64,000 nucleotides of DNA from positions 186,001 to 250,000 of the forward strand of contig JANTQF010000014.1 in NCBI GenBank assembly GCA_032988165.1, given 5' to 3'. Below the pieces are notes generated by a model. That model saw only the letters and a list, made by a program, of their open reading frames with translations. It was not told where the DNA came from and searched no databases. The stretch comes from Emmonsiellopsis sp. PD_33. Lineage: Eukaryota; Ascomycota; Eurotiomycetes; Onygenales; Ajellomycetaceae. Of the stretch, positions 1 through 12,140 are shown piece by piece. The first letter of the stretch is position 1. Each line of letters begins with the position of its first letter. A program made the translations under genes and the position numbers.

Positions 1-1367
1 TCATCGACAAAGGGAATATCTCCGAAGCATACGTCCAGGAACCCACGCCCCAGCTAATATTGAAGAAGACATAAAATAGGTATGGGAAGGCAATGATGGT
101 GAAGTTAGCTGGATCCCCAGGGTGACGCTCGGCATACCATTGGAGACAGGCAATACCAATCATGGCGCCCATCATTCCTACAGCACCGATCTGAAGCCAC
201 GTTTTCCTCCCCAAGCGGTCAAAATAAAATATTGGAACCCAGGAAATAAACAAGACAATTCCCACTCCTCCTGTGGCCAAGTTCGCTGTTCTAGGGTTGT
301 CGATGCCCCCGCGTTCGAGTAATGACGGCTACCCGAAGTGCACTGTTGATTAACATTGGACCGAAAAAGCCGAATCATTAATGAGACGAACTTTACGAGT
401 GGACAAGACGCACCGTATAATAGAGAATCGAGTTTGTCCCGGTGATTTGTTGAAAGAACTGAATAGCCATTCCAAAAACGGTAACTTTTATAACAGGATA
501 GTTAAACATTTCCTTCCACCCAGCGCTTGTTACCGTTCGTTCAAACTTGACGGACGCCTGAATTTCTTGGATCTCCAACTCGGCTGCTTCACTCCCATGA
601 CATCGCGTGAGCACCTCAAGAGCACAAGCGTGGCGATCGTGGGCAACTAGCCAACGAGGACTAGGGGGGACCCAGTACCAACAACCTACACCAAATATCA
701 CCGCAGGCACGATTTGGATAGCCAGGGGAATCCTCCACCAATCTTTCATAGGGATAAAGTTCAACCCATAATTCAACCAAAAAGCGAAAAGCTCTCCGAG
801 GCATAAGATCATCTGCTCGATGCCAATAATCCGGCCTCGTAACTTCGGAGGAGCGATTTCAGATACATATAGGGGTACGCCTGCAGCGCACACCCCAACG
901 GCAACACCCAACACAATGCGACCAATCGTCTAAGCGGGGTCCCGAAAAGTTAGCACTGCTGTGTCCAAGATAACCGATCATGAGTTTCATACAATTTGGG
1001 CAATGCTATAGGATGCCGCTTGAAGAACAGCCCCAATCACGAAGATAACACTAGACAAAGCAAGTGTGCGCTCACGGCCATATATATCCGCGAGAGATCC
1101 AACAGCCATGGATCCGATGAAGCACCCAACATCATAAAGTGATATTACCATCCCGGAGACCCAGGAGCTTTTAGGCTTCATGAGATCTTGCCAGCGCTCA
1201 TCAGCAACGATGACCCCCATAACCCCCTGGCCGTACCCGAATAGCAAAGCGCCAATGGATACGAATGCGGTGACCATATAGACATAGCGGAGGCTTTCGT
1301 GTCGTGGTATTGAGGTGTCAATGCCAGGCGGAGGTCTGATGGCCTGAATTTGCTTTATGGAAATCAT
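1..1367 (-). CDS. MFS sugar-type transporter, 3' end outside window
   Basis: Proton-coupled sugar or quinate-type permease of the major facilitator superfamily, in the plasma membrane. Exons read from the minus strand: 993-1367, 414-929 and 1-329, separated by introns of 63 and 84 nt with GT/AG ends. The ATG at 1367 opens a short cytosolic tail, followed by a first membrane span with the GYGQGVMG motif. Seen next are ADIYGRER in the TM2-3 loop, the PPSPRWL variant of PESPRWL after TM6, FFQQITGTNSILYYT in TM7, and FDRLGRKTW in the TM8-9 loop. These are sugar_tr family signatures. The C-terminal spans lie beyond base 1, so the gene is partial. The substrate cannot be told from sequence. Confidence 0.9.
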
Positions 1368-2555
1368 CGTAGCCTCGATCTCCAGTTATCAAGCAACGCG
1401 CAATGAGATGAGAATATCGCCGTGTAAGTCTCGTTTCTTGCCATCACAGTTGCAAGGCAAGCAAGGCGAATCGTCCCTTCATATATAACTTGCGAGGGAT
1501 CAAAATATTCACGAAATATATCTCCCGTGCCATCCATCCGCTAGTACTGCCCGCTATATCACTCTTAGGAAGCAGAGTTACTAAGGTCAGAGGCCACATG
1601 AGCAGTCGCCTTCAGCATTAGCATAATGTTGAAGCCTGGCCTTATTCCCTGTCAATCAACTTATCGTTCAATCCCTTCTTGGCAGTGCCCTGGGTTTTTT
1701 TATTTGGGCCATTTGGTTTCCCTCGGGGCTTTCTTTGACCGCATAAAATCTCTCTAGATAGTCAGCATTACTCATCTTGAACTACAATACACGCCAATGG
1801 AATGATAAGTATCAGTTAGACAAAGAGAAGTAATCTTCTTGTCTACTACAACTTTTTCTCACCCAGGGTTTGGGCAGAAGGAGTTGCGGCTGAGGTGAAG
1901 CAGAATATTGAAAAAGGGGCCGATGAGTAAGGACGTATGACAATGCATCCAGCGGTCAATGATGGAAACCAGTTTGAAATTCTCAGTTAGTTACCTTGTG
2001 ATAATTTGGACCCCGTAGAAATCCATAATGGTTAACCAATAGGGGTAATATATGGCATGACCTAGGAACAACCGTGCCCAGCATAAGAATATATATAATC
2101 CGACCCTACTTATACTTACTCACTTCCGTCTTCCTAACAAATACACCGCCCCGCCCCCCCAGATACCTGCACAAAGGCACAAAGCATGTTCGCCTGTGTC
2201 AAAATCTACATTCATACTCAACGAACTGACGCTCTCGACTCCGTTTGCATTTCCGAGTTCCGGCTATCACGTCCCCTATTAGCGTGTAGTAGTATGAAAG
2301 TGGGGGTAGAAATAAGGGCCGGAGAAATCGTGGTGAGAGCTACGAGGAGTTACTGAGAGTCAGAGTTCCTGAAACCAACGACTCGAGGGTGATTTTGTGG
2401 CACTAGAGGCGAAAGGTATTCTACGATATCACTTCTACATAAGAATTCCGTATTCGGGACAGTATATGGCAAGGTCCCATTCGGGTATTCATTCTATCGT
2501 ATCGCATTGACAAATTAAATGAGTATAAAATAAGGAAAACTCATCAAGGGCATAA
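1368..2555. other. Intergenic, no gene seen
   Basis: About 1.2 kb between the start of the leftmost transporter and the stop of TYW1. It is AT-rich with no long open frame and no recognisable RNA gene. A TATA-like tract lies near 2088-2100 and a C-rich run near 2145-2160. It should hold the transporter promoter on the right side of that gene. Confidence 0.5.
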
Positions 2556-4996
2556 TCAAGCTTCAGCAGAGACTATACTCCCGCTAGCCGCTTTTACCTC
2601 CGCCACTGTTTTGCCCTTATTTTTCCCTTTAGTATACACCCGTGTATCGTTGGGGTCAAATCCTCCATTTCCCCATAGAGCCCACTCTTCCGTCTCGCGC
2701 ATGTAATCCTCGGGCTTAAAGGGGGTGCCGTCATTCTTCTCTTTCTCAAGGAGTTCGAAAAATCTATCGTAATTGATTCTCGTATGCCATTTCCCGTTAA
2801 CGTAGAATCTGTTTGATGCGAGAAGGATGCAGCAGCTGTGGCTATGTTCGGCGGCGATTCCATAGCCAAGACCGCGTCGATCTAGCTCAGCATTCAACGC
2901 CACCACGAAGGTAACCACTTCCTCGTAAAAGGGGACATTCTCCATTGTTAGTCCGGCACCGGCGCTGGTGCTTGTACCGCAAAATGTTACTCCCTTAACC
3001 TCCACGAAGCAAGGAAGCCCCTTTTCGACGAGGTCAGCATAGCCCTTCACCTCGTCATCCACGTTAAACCCCTTAACAAGCGTTAATCTGTACACGGTGC
3101 GTTGCATAAATCTCTTCTCCCGGAGAATATCAAGACACCGCTGGAATCTTTCCCAGAAGTCTCGATGGAGAGGACGGTCAATTTTCCGAAGACTATCTCG
3201 GTTGCTGGCATCGATAGAAACATAGAGCTGGGTGATGCGGTGGAGTGCAGCAAGCTGATCTGGATGTTGTGCGTTGCACACTAGGAAGCTAGAAATATGC
3301 TCGTTGTGAAGGAGATCCAGGAACTCGTTGATATGTGGATAGAAAATCGGCTCTCCGACCAAACTCAAGGCACAGTGCCGAATGCGCATTGCCTCTGCGA
3401 ATCGTTCAGCGCGAACCCCAGGAACACCACGTAGCATCTTAATCTTCTTGTAATGTCCTTCTTTTACTCCATTGAAAATGAGATCAGGGGGGTCAACTTT
3501 CCACCGCCACGTCGTTCCAACTGGATTTGTTCCATGGCGCCAACAAAACACACATTTGTTGCTGCAAGAAAGGGATGGCGTGGTCTCCATGCAAAGGTGG
3601 GATTTGATCCCGTAAAACGAGTTCTTGTAGCACGAGCCACGTCCTCGAAGAGCGGATTTGGTCCACCGGCATATTTTTACTCCCGAGTGTGAGCCAACGA
3701 TGGTATATCCCTGCTTTGTCAGGGCTACATGAGTGGGTGAGGTTTTGGGTACCATTTCTAGTTGCGGTTTCGGAGGCTGAACATTGGTGGAATGTGCGGT
3801 GAAATCGATTGGTAAATTTTGTGGATCAATTGACCGTTTGTCGCCGGGACCGAACTTGATATCTTCAAGGTCTGCAATCTGCTCGTTGGCTCTTTTCGAG
3901 CGCCCGACACCTTTCTCGTCGGTTTCGTCATCAATATCCTCTTCGTCGCTCTCGACCGGGTCGCCACTTCCAGGGACGCCCTCACCCAAGCCTCCAGATG
4001 CCATCAGATCGAATAGGACATCGCATAACCCATCACACCATTCTCCTAGAAGATTTTGTACTTCGCCACCCTTGACATCAGCCATTCCGAGCGGATAAGC
4101 TCTCTTCCTTGCAGTCAACTTTGCCATCCAGCGATCCACCTCTCTAGCTTGCGAGCAGAAGCCTTCTTCCTCCGTGGGCCATCCCTCTCTATCCCCGAAA
4201 CCAAACACGGAATATCCAGCCAGTCCAGAGAGAGGAGCGGTATCGATGCGGAAATCATTATGGGTCTCGTCCAGGTGACCCAAAAACGTATTGATATTGG
4301 TGTCGATATTGTACGTTGGGAGTAAAATGCAATACACAAATCTCGTGGTTGGCGCATCAGCTGGCGCTTTGGGGGCATTTATGAAGTAATCATCCAGCTC
4401 GATGTACGACAAATCGTGCAACTTTGGAGGCAGCAAAGTTCCAGAGCCCTTATTATAGGTTGACTGAGATATGCTCTCGAGTCGATCGCAGAAAGACTTG
4501 GCATAAACTTCAGTCGAACCCGTCAAAGACGAGAAGAAAACCAAAGGTTGAATGATAATTTCCTGCCCCGCTGTAGAGGGATCGATTTTTCCCTTAGCGC
4601 CATTCTTCGCTGGCTTTGTGCCATGTACCCGTTTCGGTCCATTTACTGACTGCTTGTTCTTCTTCTCCCGCTCTGCAGAGGAGGATCGCGAGCCATCCCG
4701 CTTGGCTGCGGGGTCCACTACGGGAGGGCTTCCGGCAGTCGCGGGGGCATCAAGTTTCCGATTTTCTCGTGGAGGTGGGACCGAAGGGGGCAAAGGGGGC
4801 TGCGCTTTGTTCGAAAATACCTGGACTGCAAGAAAAGCTACCGGGGCAAGCAAGAGGATGGGGAGTCGATATCGATGCCACAGGGAGAGAAGCCCTATGA
4901 GAGGGTCAGTAAAACTCGGGAGCGCACACCAATGACTTCGTAAAGCAGAGTTTTATAATTACCTTGGGCAGAGACCTCCAACACTTCTCCGGCCAT
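2556..4996 (-). CDS. TYW1: tRNA 4-demethylwyosine synthase TYW1
   Basis: Radical-SAM enzyme that condenses N1-methylguanosine-37 of tRNA-Phe with pyruvate to form the tricyclic wyosine core, the second step of wybutosine synthesis at the ER surface. Exon 1 is 4963-4996 (11 codons plus one base), the intron 4895-4962 and exon 2 2556-4894, giving 790 residues. The N-terminus has one hydrophobic span (residues about 20-37), then a low-complexity linker. A flavodoxin domain follows (about 125-305; FFSSLTGSTEVYAKS is the FMN loop), then an acidic linker. The radical-SAM domain carries CSNKCVFCW, the CxxxCxxC cluster at about Cys455, 459 and 462. Length and order match fungal TYW1. It is divergent from the Zn2Cys6 gene. 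The call is very secure. Confidence 0.95.
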
Positions 4997-5537
4997 GTTG
5001 CTCTCTTGGTTATTCCGTCTACTCGGGCAGAGGCGCAAATAAGAAGTTCAGAGACTGGCGCGGGGGAAAATATCGAAAGCTCCTGGCCGCTTATCTAATC
5101 GGCAACCCACCGACAAATTGTTTGGTCTGTTTGCCCTGTTTGCCCTGTTTGCTTGTGGATAGCCTGATATTGCCCGATTGGGCATTGTCTACGGCTTCAC
5201 GTCCAAGCTCCCAGCATCTAGCACTTTACTCGGACTATTTTGCTTTCAATATGCCGGAAACACGGACACCCCAATTATGCGAAGGGGAGTCTTGGTTAGG
5301 AGCATGGCTTCTACACAATTCCTGTGGTCCATTTCTCATCTATTTCTTGGCAAGATCGCGGTAATAACCACTAGCAAGCTAGTTAGTTAGTTAGTGAAGA
5401 TAAGCGGCAGACGCGTATCTCCACCCTTTTTTCGGCCCGAGTGCTTCGTTCTTCAGCACCTCTTGAAGAATCCAGTCGTTTACTTCTATTAGCTACTATG
5501 ATATACTGCATAGAGGTGATATGCACACGGACCCAGA
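4997..5537. promoter_or_regulatory. Divergent promoter of TYW1 and the Zn2Cys6 gene
   Basis: A 541-bp region between two divergently transcribed genes. It contains the 9-bp tandem repeat at 5127-5153, an inverted CCAAT-type box (CCGATTGGG) near 5175-5183, and short upstream ORFs close to the right-hand gene. No TATA box is obvious. An unannotated small RNA cannot be excluded, because the repeat is shared with the U3 snoRNA promoter. Confidence 0.5.
5127..5153 (+). repeat. 9-bp tandem repeat (CTGTTTGCC)n
   Basis: Three consecutive copies of CTGTTTGCC, the last with one change, preceded by a looser copy. The same unit occurs at 17770-17814 in front of the U3 snoRNA gene. Confidence 0.85.
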
Positions 5538-5560
5538 ATGAGTGTACAACCATCAGATAA
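5498..5560 (+). promoter_or_regulatory. Two overlapping uORFs at the transcription-factor start
   Basis: uORF1 runs 5498-5560 (20 codons plus stop) and passes over the main start in another frame. uORF2 runs 5521-5541 (6 codons plus stop), and its TGA overlaps the main ATG at 5538 as ATGA. Both are seen directly in sequence. Translational control of the downstream regulator is an inference and needs the transcript start to lie upstream of 5498. Confidence 0.5.
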
Positions 5561-8180
5561 TGGCCACCCTCCCAAGCGCTCCCGTGTCGGTGAGCGGACG
5601 ACGCTCGCATGCGTCGGGTGCAAGCAGAAGAAGCTCAAGGTACTACATTACCTCTATCCAGGGGGTGTTGATAAAGATTCCGGGAGTTAATTTTTCCCTA
5701 TTGCAGTGCGATGGCCAAAGCCCTAAGTGCCAGAATTGCATTAGGACAAACCGAGGTAATGGTCCTTGTACGCTCTGGTTGCTTTTTTGTCTCCTCTAAT
5801 GCATCATTCTTTTTAGACTGTCTAGTCGAGGATCCAGCAACAGGATTGCATCGGCCTCGAGATTATCTCAAATTGCTAGAAGTGCGTGTAGCGTACCTCG
5901 AGTCCCTCCTTCAACAGGTTCGGCCCGACATCGCTCAGGACCACCTCGCACCCAACGATGCTAGGCTCGAATCTGAACAGGGCACCGGGTCTGTGTTCTT
6001 GGCTCAGGACTCTCCATCGCCCCAGCAAGGGCGTCAGTTGAGCAGTCACGCAGGAGAATCACCCCATGCCCGTCAACATCAACAGCAGTCACTCGACCCC
6101 GGCGTAACACCCCGGCTTTCTATGGCTCCGTCTGAAGACCAGCAGGCCGACCGACTTTCATCAGAAGTTGCACAACTTTGTCTCAGTGCTGCTGGACGAC
6201 AGCCGCATTACTTGGGGCCAGCTTCTGCAGTCTCGTTCTCTCGCATTGTAAGCGCCACGATGGGTTTTGCCAGTGGAAGTATTGGAGGCCCGGCATCAAG
6301 CTCCCAGAGGAGCCTCTCCCAGTTCAATGGTGACTCCCCTGAATCATGGCCAGATACAGTACATGATACACCTAAACGCATTCCGAGCCCTAGTATGGGG
6401 GCAAAATTGTCTAAAACTTTCTTTGACAATGTTCATCCTCAGTATCCGTTCTTACATAGGCCGACTTTCAAACTTTGGGAGGAAGAGTTTCGAAGCGGTA
6501 CGCAGTCAGGGGACCTTGATGATGTGTCCGATAGCTCACAGTTTTTTGTGTTAATGGTAAGATTATTTTGGAATGTACATCGATGGTTTTTGCACGCTGA
6601 TGCTAATCATTGTCTATCTAGGTTTATGCAATTGGGTCGTTGGCTCTAGGCCGGAGCCACCACAGCGACGCAGAGGTAAACTTGCGCCTTGCTCAAACAA
6701 TCCTTGTATACCTTAGTTTTTCTAACCGTGGATAGATGTACTATTCAATGGCTTTGGACAAGATATCTTCTCTTTTGTCCTCAAATGGCCTAGAGTCCAT
6801 CCAATGCATTCTCAGTTGCGCTGTGTACTCTATCAAGTCTCCAATCGGAGTTAGTCTGTGGTATGTTGGTCTTCTCCTTTTTATCTCTCTTTTCGACGGT
6901 TATACATAACTGACTTTCGGAAGGAAAATATCCGGCATGGCCATTCGTCATTGTATTGACCTTGGATTTCACCGTTCGACTACCTACTATCACCGGAATG
7001 CCGATACCCTAACGAAAGAGATGATTAAAAGATGCTTTTGGATAGCTTACGATATTGACCGTGTGGCTGCCTTTATTCTGGGTCGACCAGTTGGCATCCC
7101 CGAAGGGTGTATTGATGTTGAGGTATGTAACCCCTATTTACTCTCACGCTTGTAATTATCCTGTAGCTACTAACCACTAAACAGCTGCCTTCCGACATTG
7201 ATGATGAAAATATCACTCCTTCTAGATTACTGAAAGCCCCGCGTGCTCACAATTCCGAGTCGCCAACCATCATGACTGGGTGTCTCCATGTGATTCGGTT
7301 GCGCCGAATTTGGGCTAAAATCAGCGAGGAACTATACATGAAGAGTTCACCCGTAGATGGTACGCGGGAAGCTACTGTGGAAGGCTTGCGCCGTTCACTC
7401 GATGATTGGCGTGCCTCTTTACCCTGCCAACTCACCTTCGCTCGTTCGCATCCCCTGTCCGTGTTTTCTTCCTCGGAATGGTTTCAGCTTGCCTATGATC
7501 ACTCTATCCTCCTGCTCTATCGACCGTACATCACCAGTACCGTAAGTCAACCAGGGCCATTCAACGATCATCAGGGGCTAGTCAGTGACGGTGAGCAGGA
7601 GACTATTGATCGCGCCTTCGAGGAATGCTCTGTACGTGCAAGGGAAATATGCGTCCTTTACCGGCGCCTATACCAGAGCTCATCTATTCAATTTACCTGG
7701 GGTAGTCTGCATATTTTGTTTTTGGGCGGGCTAACGTACCTTTATTGCCTATGGCGGTCGAAACGGGTTCGGGAATTGACTAAGAGGACCGACGTCGTGA
7801 GCACTTGCATGGCTTGCAGCACCGTCCTGGTGATTATAGCCGAGCGATGGAATCTAGCTACCTCCTATCGCGATCTTTTCGAGGCTCTGTCTGAACGTAC
7901 GACTAGTATGGTCTTTGGAAACGGAAACCTCTCTAGGCCTTCGGCAGAACGATGTTCGCCACAGTTGCGGCCCGACTTCGATCCTGCTCTCACAACCGAC
8001 GTCCCGTCGCAAGACTGGATTATGAATCTGAATGGGATGTCTATCCCTCAAGAGTCAGAGTGGCTTGTACAGGAGCTACTTCAGGGCGAGCCGCAGTATC
8101 CCCTTGAGAGTTTCTACAATGGAGAAGTGGGCTTTCCAGACGACTCCACCATCCTTCAAGGCGCGGTTCCACTACAGTGA
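5538..8180 (+). CDS. Zn2Cys6 fungal-specific transcription factor
   Basis: Nuclear DNA-binding regulator. Seven exons: 5538-5639, 5707-5755, 5817-6556, 6622-6675, 6736-6860, 6924-7122 and 7185-8180. They sum to 2265 nt, 754 residues. Splicing exons 1-3 restores a perfect binuclear zinc cluster at residues 25-52 (C-x2-C-x6-C-x6-C-x2-C-x6-C), rich in Lys/Arg and followed by a short dimerisation helix (YLKLLEVRVAYLESLLQQV). A Ser/Gln-rich linker precedes a fungal_trans middle domain, recognisable from NVHPQYPFLHRPTF and FWIAYDIDRVAAFILGRPVG. The gene lies beside, and in the opposite sense to, the DUF1338 gene and is the only regulator in this metabolic neighbourhood. It is a candidate local activator (inference). 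Confidence 0.93.
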
Positions 8181-8284
8181 TTCCACGTCTATAATCTATA
8201 CTATCGATCCGCATTAGAGAAATGGGCGGGATGAATCAGATGACGCTGGGTTATCATTCTCTACGTGATTAAACTTATGACACT

Positions 8285-9778
8285 TCAGCATTGCAAATCC
8301 TCACTGCTCAACCCCAGCTCTGTTGCGCACTTCTCCAGGCTTTGCTCCTGCATATCCATATACAAATCGTCTGAACTGAAAACGCGACAACCCAAAGCAC
8401 GCTCATACCCAACTAAATCCGGACGCGGCTGGCCAACGCCGCTCCTCGCCTCACCGCTGGCTGATCTGCCATTTGTCTGTATGTTAGATTGGAAGATCCC
8501 TGCTGCCGAAAATGGCAGAAAGTCCTCATACGTGATAGGCTTTGTCTCAATCACGCCGTCCTCAATAAGACGCTCCAAAAGCGACATCGAACGTTCGTCT
8601 TCGGCAACACGGACCCCTTCAATTGGCTTGCCAGTGCACTGGTATTCACAATACACAAGCCCTTGCTTCCGTAACTCATTCCACTCGTCTGGGTATTGTT
8701 GGAAGACCTCTTGCATGGCCTCATCTGTGGCCTTTGGTGTGCCTCCGGATTGTGCTGCCAGAGCCATGCCTTCTCCTAGCAGTTTATCGTATAGTTGACG
8801 CCCTTTTGCCGTGACTGCGGCACCTCGTTCCTCGATCTCACCAAATCGAGCTTTGTGGGACCCCTGAACTAATCCGTTGTCCAAGATATCATGGTCGTTT
8901 TCGCCAAAAGCATGAGTCAAGGGGAACCGAATCTTCTCTTCGAGAGCCAAAAAGCTTGTTTGTCGTAACAATATCGGCCACTTTCGTTTTGGTGGCCCCT
9001 CGATCCTGCTTTTTACAGCCATCCCTGCTTCAATCATTGCTGACTGTGCCTTATTTATGTCCAATGTCCTCGGCGTGAGGTGGTTAATATGTGCGCTTCG
9101 GAAACAGGCGATATCCGCGAGGATAGGATGTTCCGCTTTCACCAGGCTATAATCGGAATAAGTCGCTGCCGCGACAGATTGCCAACTGAACGACCGCAGG
9201 GCTTGGGTTATGAATATCTCAGCTTGGGCGTGTGTCAGCCGATTCTTCTGCCCCTCGCCAATATCCAACACCTCGAGTAGTTCGTCGGTGAAAATCTGTC
9301 GTTTCTCAAGGAGCCCAAGCGCTACATTTCGTGCAGCATCGGACTGGAGCAGTTCAGGGCGAAGGATTGTTGTGAATACGCGGAACGGATTCGTCTGTAG
9401 AGACGCGGCATTGATAGGTCGGAAACAAGTTGCGTGCATCGGCAATCCAGCTACAGACAAGTCATAGTATCCCACGGGATACATACCCACCAGTGCAAAA
9501 ATTCGGCGGACGGTTTGCAGCTCCTCACTCGTACCCAGGCGGATGGCTCCATGGCGCTCTAGAGTGAGGCGCTCCGCTTCAGTGGGGGAATGGATTTCGT
9601 TCTCGTTGACCTGCTTCACGATCCGGACCAAGTCGCCATAAAGAGGGACTTCCGCTTTATACATGGCCGACATTGCCAAGGCGAAGGCAGTTCGAAGGGT
9701 ATCAGGGGTGACAAGGGTATCATTGGGCTCCGGCTGGTAGCCCGGGGGGGGCTGAGACATCATTGCCGTGGAAGTCAT
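8285..9778 (-). CDS. DUF1338 / HglS-type 2-oxoadipate dioxygenase-decarboxylase
   Basis: A single-exon 497-residue protein of the DUF1338 family. Characterised members such as Pseudomonas HglS (YdcJ group) convert 2-oxoadipate to D-2-hydroxyglutarate and CO2 with a non-haem metal centre. Family blocks run along the whole length: ERHGAIRLGT (residues 75-84, with a likely ligand His76 and substrate Arg80), MYPVGYYDLSVAGLPMHAT, NPFRVFTTILRPELL, HINHLTPRTLDI (second His) and ARFGEIEERGAAVTAKG (Glu ligand). The protein is full length and its motifs look intact. No targeting signal is evident. It shares a 515-bp promoter region with the class II aldolase gene. The exact substrate in fungi is not proven; the family call is secure. 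Confidence 0.88.
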   Translation of the reverse strand: MTSTAMMSQPPPGYQPEPNDTLVTPDTLRTAFALAMSAMYKAEVPLYGDLVRIVKQVNENEIHSPTEAERLTLERHGAIRLGTSEELQTVRRIFALVGMYPVGYYDLSVAGLPMHATCFRPINAASLQTNPFRVFTTILRPELLQSDAARNVALGLLEKRQIFTDELLEVLDIGEGQKNRLTHAQAEIFITQALRSFSWQSVAAATYSDYSLVKAEHPILADIACFRSAHINHLTPRTLDINKAQSAMIEAGMAVKSRIEGPPKRKWPILLRQTSFLALEEKIRFPLTHAFGENDHDILDNGLVQGSHKARFGEIEERGAAVTAKGRQLYDKLLGEGMALAAQSGGTPKATDEAMQEVFQQYPDEWNELRKQGLVYCEYQCTGKPIEGVRVAEDERSMSLLERLIEDGVIETKPITYEDFLPFSAAGIFQSNIQTNGRSASGEARSGVGQPRPDLVGYERALGCRVFSSDDLYMDMQEQSLEKCATELGLSSEDLQC

Positions 9779-10293
9779 GGTTGCCGGATTTCGACGAGAA
9801 TCAATTTCACTGTTGGGTAAATTTCTTTGGAATTAATTTGGTCTCATTGGAAAGGATGCTCCGGGGCATTATTTCTATATCTTTATACGGAAAAGCCATA
9901 CTGCTGCTGATACTATCCCTGTCTTTTGGACATCTACTACCTCTCAGACTCTAGGGTGTAAGGAACAAACCGAAGGCTACCCCTTCGGGCCGAGCCAAAC
10001 CGCATAAGATGATACCACATGATGTCACCCCTTCCCGTCGAGATGGTTTTTATGCCGTAATTGTTACATCCTTACTGTGGATGCTTTTTGGCAGCTTCTA
10101 GATTCCCGGCTAGTTCGGGTTTCGGGACTCGGCTTCTTCCGAGAGCTGTGGCAGAGCAGCCAAGGTGTGGGGTAAAGTTGAGTAACGCTGATCGTCTCCG
10201 GCGTTGACAAAAGAATCCACGATAACAACTGACTGGTTTCCTTTCGACTATTCGGTTTCAGGAGTAGCACGTAACGTTCGCAAGTCCCAAATA
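9779..10293. promoter_or_regulatory. Divergent promoter, DUF1338 gene and class II aldolase gene
   Basis: 515 bp between two divergent start codons, with no open frame of note. The arrangement allows co-regulation of the two enzymes. Confidence 0.5.
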
Positions 10294-11318
10294 ATGTCTT
10301 CCACAATCACTCTCACGGCGCCAGCCAAAACCCAGGCCAAAGCCTCCAAACCACTCCATCATATCCCAAGACCCGAAACAAAAGAAGCAGAACGACGATG
10401 GCAGCTCGAGCAGATGGCTGGTGCGTTTCGCATTTTTGCGAAGTTGGGATTTGCGGATGGCGGCAGTGGACATATTAGTTTGAGAGGTATGCCTTGTCAA
10501 TCGAACTTTGATACACCTCGCCGGGGTTTACTTGTGCATAATCTGATATCCGCGTCCTTGTAGACCCAGTGCAGCCAAATACATTTTGGATCAACCCGTA
10601 CGGTGTGCATTTCGGCCTGCTCAAGGTCTCAGACATGGTCCAAGTCGACGAACGAGGGAACCGAGTCGGTGGCGCAGACGCTCCCATCAACACTGCTGGC
10701 TTCATCATCCACTCCATCATTCATCAAAGACGGCCGGATATCATTGCCGCTTGCCATGTTCATAGCCCTTATGGTCGGGCGTGGAGTACATTTGGGCGGG
10801 GGATTGACATGTTAAATCAAGGTGGGAACATTCAAGATTAACTATTCATAGAACCCTACACCCCTATCATTCTGGTTCCTAGAGTGTGTGATTAATGGTG
10901 AATTTCTCCCCCAACAGACTCCTGCATGTTTTACAAGGACCTCTCCGTCTACGCAGCCTTTGGCGGCGTCGTTTTCTCCGACGAGGAGGGCCAACACATC
11001 GCCGATGCACTGGGCCCCACGAACAAAAACCTGATCATGCAGAACCACGGCCTGCTAACCGCCGGTGGCACCGTGGCTGAAGCCGCCGCCTTCTTCATCG
11101 CGCTCGAACGCGCATGCCAGGCACAATTTCTCGTTGAGTCGGCCATCGCTCCAGGGACCGTTGGCGGCAGTGCTGGAGTCCTGCGGAAAACTTTTGTGGA
11201 CGATGTAGCAGCTGAGTACACGAAGAAAGGGACCGGATCGCCGGAAGTTATGTATTCGCAGTTTAAACCAGAGTATCAATTGATATTGAAGGAAACGGGG
11301 GGGGACTTTTTGGAGTGA
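10294..11318 (+). CDS. Class II aldolase/adducin-family protein
   Basis: 283 residues from exons 10294-10486, 10564-10821 and 10918-11318 (852 nt). The aldolase_II fold shows as MAGAFRIFAKLGFADGGSGH near the N-terminus, the Zn-binding HVH pair at about residues 129-131 in CHVHSPYGRAWS, and a later His in MQNHGLLT. Family members act as sugar-phosphate aldolases, epimerases or decarboxylases, and many fungal relatives have no known substrate. It starts 515 bp from the DUF1338 gene in the divergent orientation. A role in processing a short hydroxyacid is possible but not shown. Confidence 0.9.
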
Positions 11319-12140
11319 AATGAATTTATTATTACTCCATTACGACTGAGAGATTATGAACCAGGCGGAAGGCAGCAGGACAGAATTCTTTCTCTTCGTG
11401 GATGATACTCCTATTTAATTCACAGAGCTCTGTTCGAAACCTTGTATTTTGCTGTTAGCCGTCCTGCGATGGTTCGAGGTCCCGGAAAAGGCGTCAAGAA
11501 GAACTGCCTGCTTAATTCACTTGGTTACACGATAATATCGAGCCGCAAGCTGTATACACTATGTAATGTGAGCGATATGGAGTAGCTTAAGAACTTCCCT
11601 TAATCACCGCATTATTATCCCCGAAATACGCAAAGAGATATATATGACAATCAACGGCTAGATCTCAAGCTGTCTGGCTATCAAGGGTTGCTCGTACCCG
11701 GCAATAAAGGGGGATGCCGAAGCTAGTTCGGATAACCCATCTCGCTCCAACTGACGAAAATGCAGCCGAAACCAGCGAGATTTGGCCTGCTGAGACTTCG
11801 AGAAGCGTGCGGGGAGACAATCCTCGCTAACTATCATGGTCTATCCGTGGTCGGATGGTTTGAACTCTGGAGCCCAGCTCGGCGGAATCCGAGATGGGTC
11901 CCACGCGTTGACTGTCGAATCTTGAGGTCTCGTCATCACGAAAGAAAAAAGTCATCGCGGACTTTGGAGGGGCAGTCGGGTTTCGTTTTAACTTGCTGCC
12001 CCTCACTTTTAAATCCGCTTCGTTCTATGTTCTAATTCTTTCTCTTCCATTTCCAACCTATTCTCACTACTTACTACTCAATATTGCCGGCATCGCCATT
12101 ACGAACAACCACCCTCCATACTCCCGAAATCCCACATACA
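11319..12140. other. Intergenic, no gene seen
   Basis: 822 bp between two co-directional genes. The only open frame (11760-12035) has no recognisable product. A pyrimidine-rich tract near 12030-12060 directly precedes the dehydrogenase start, as is common in fungal promoters. Confidence 0.5.

Noticed and set aside
11468..11486. GGTTCGAGGTCCCGG, considered as a tRNA B box
   Set aside because: The flanking stems do not pair and no A box is found at the right distance.
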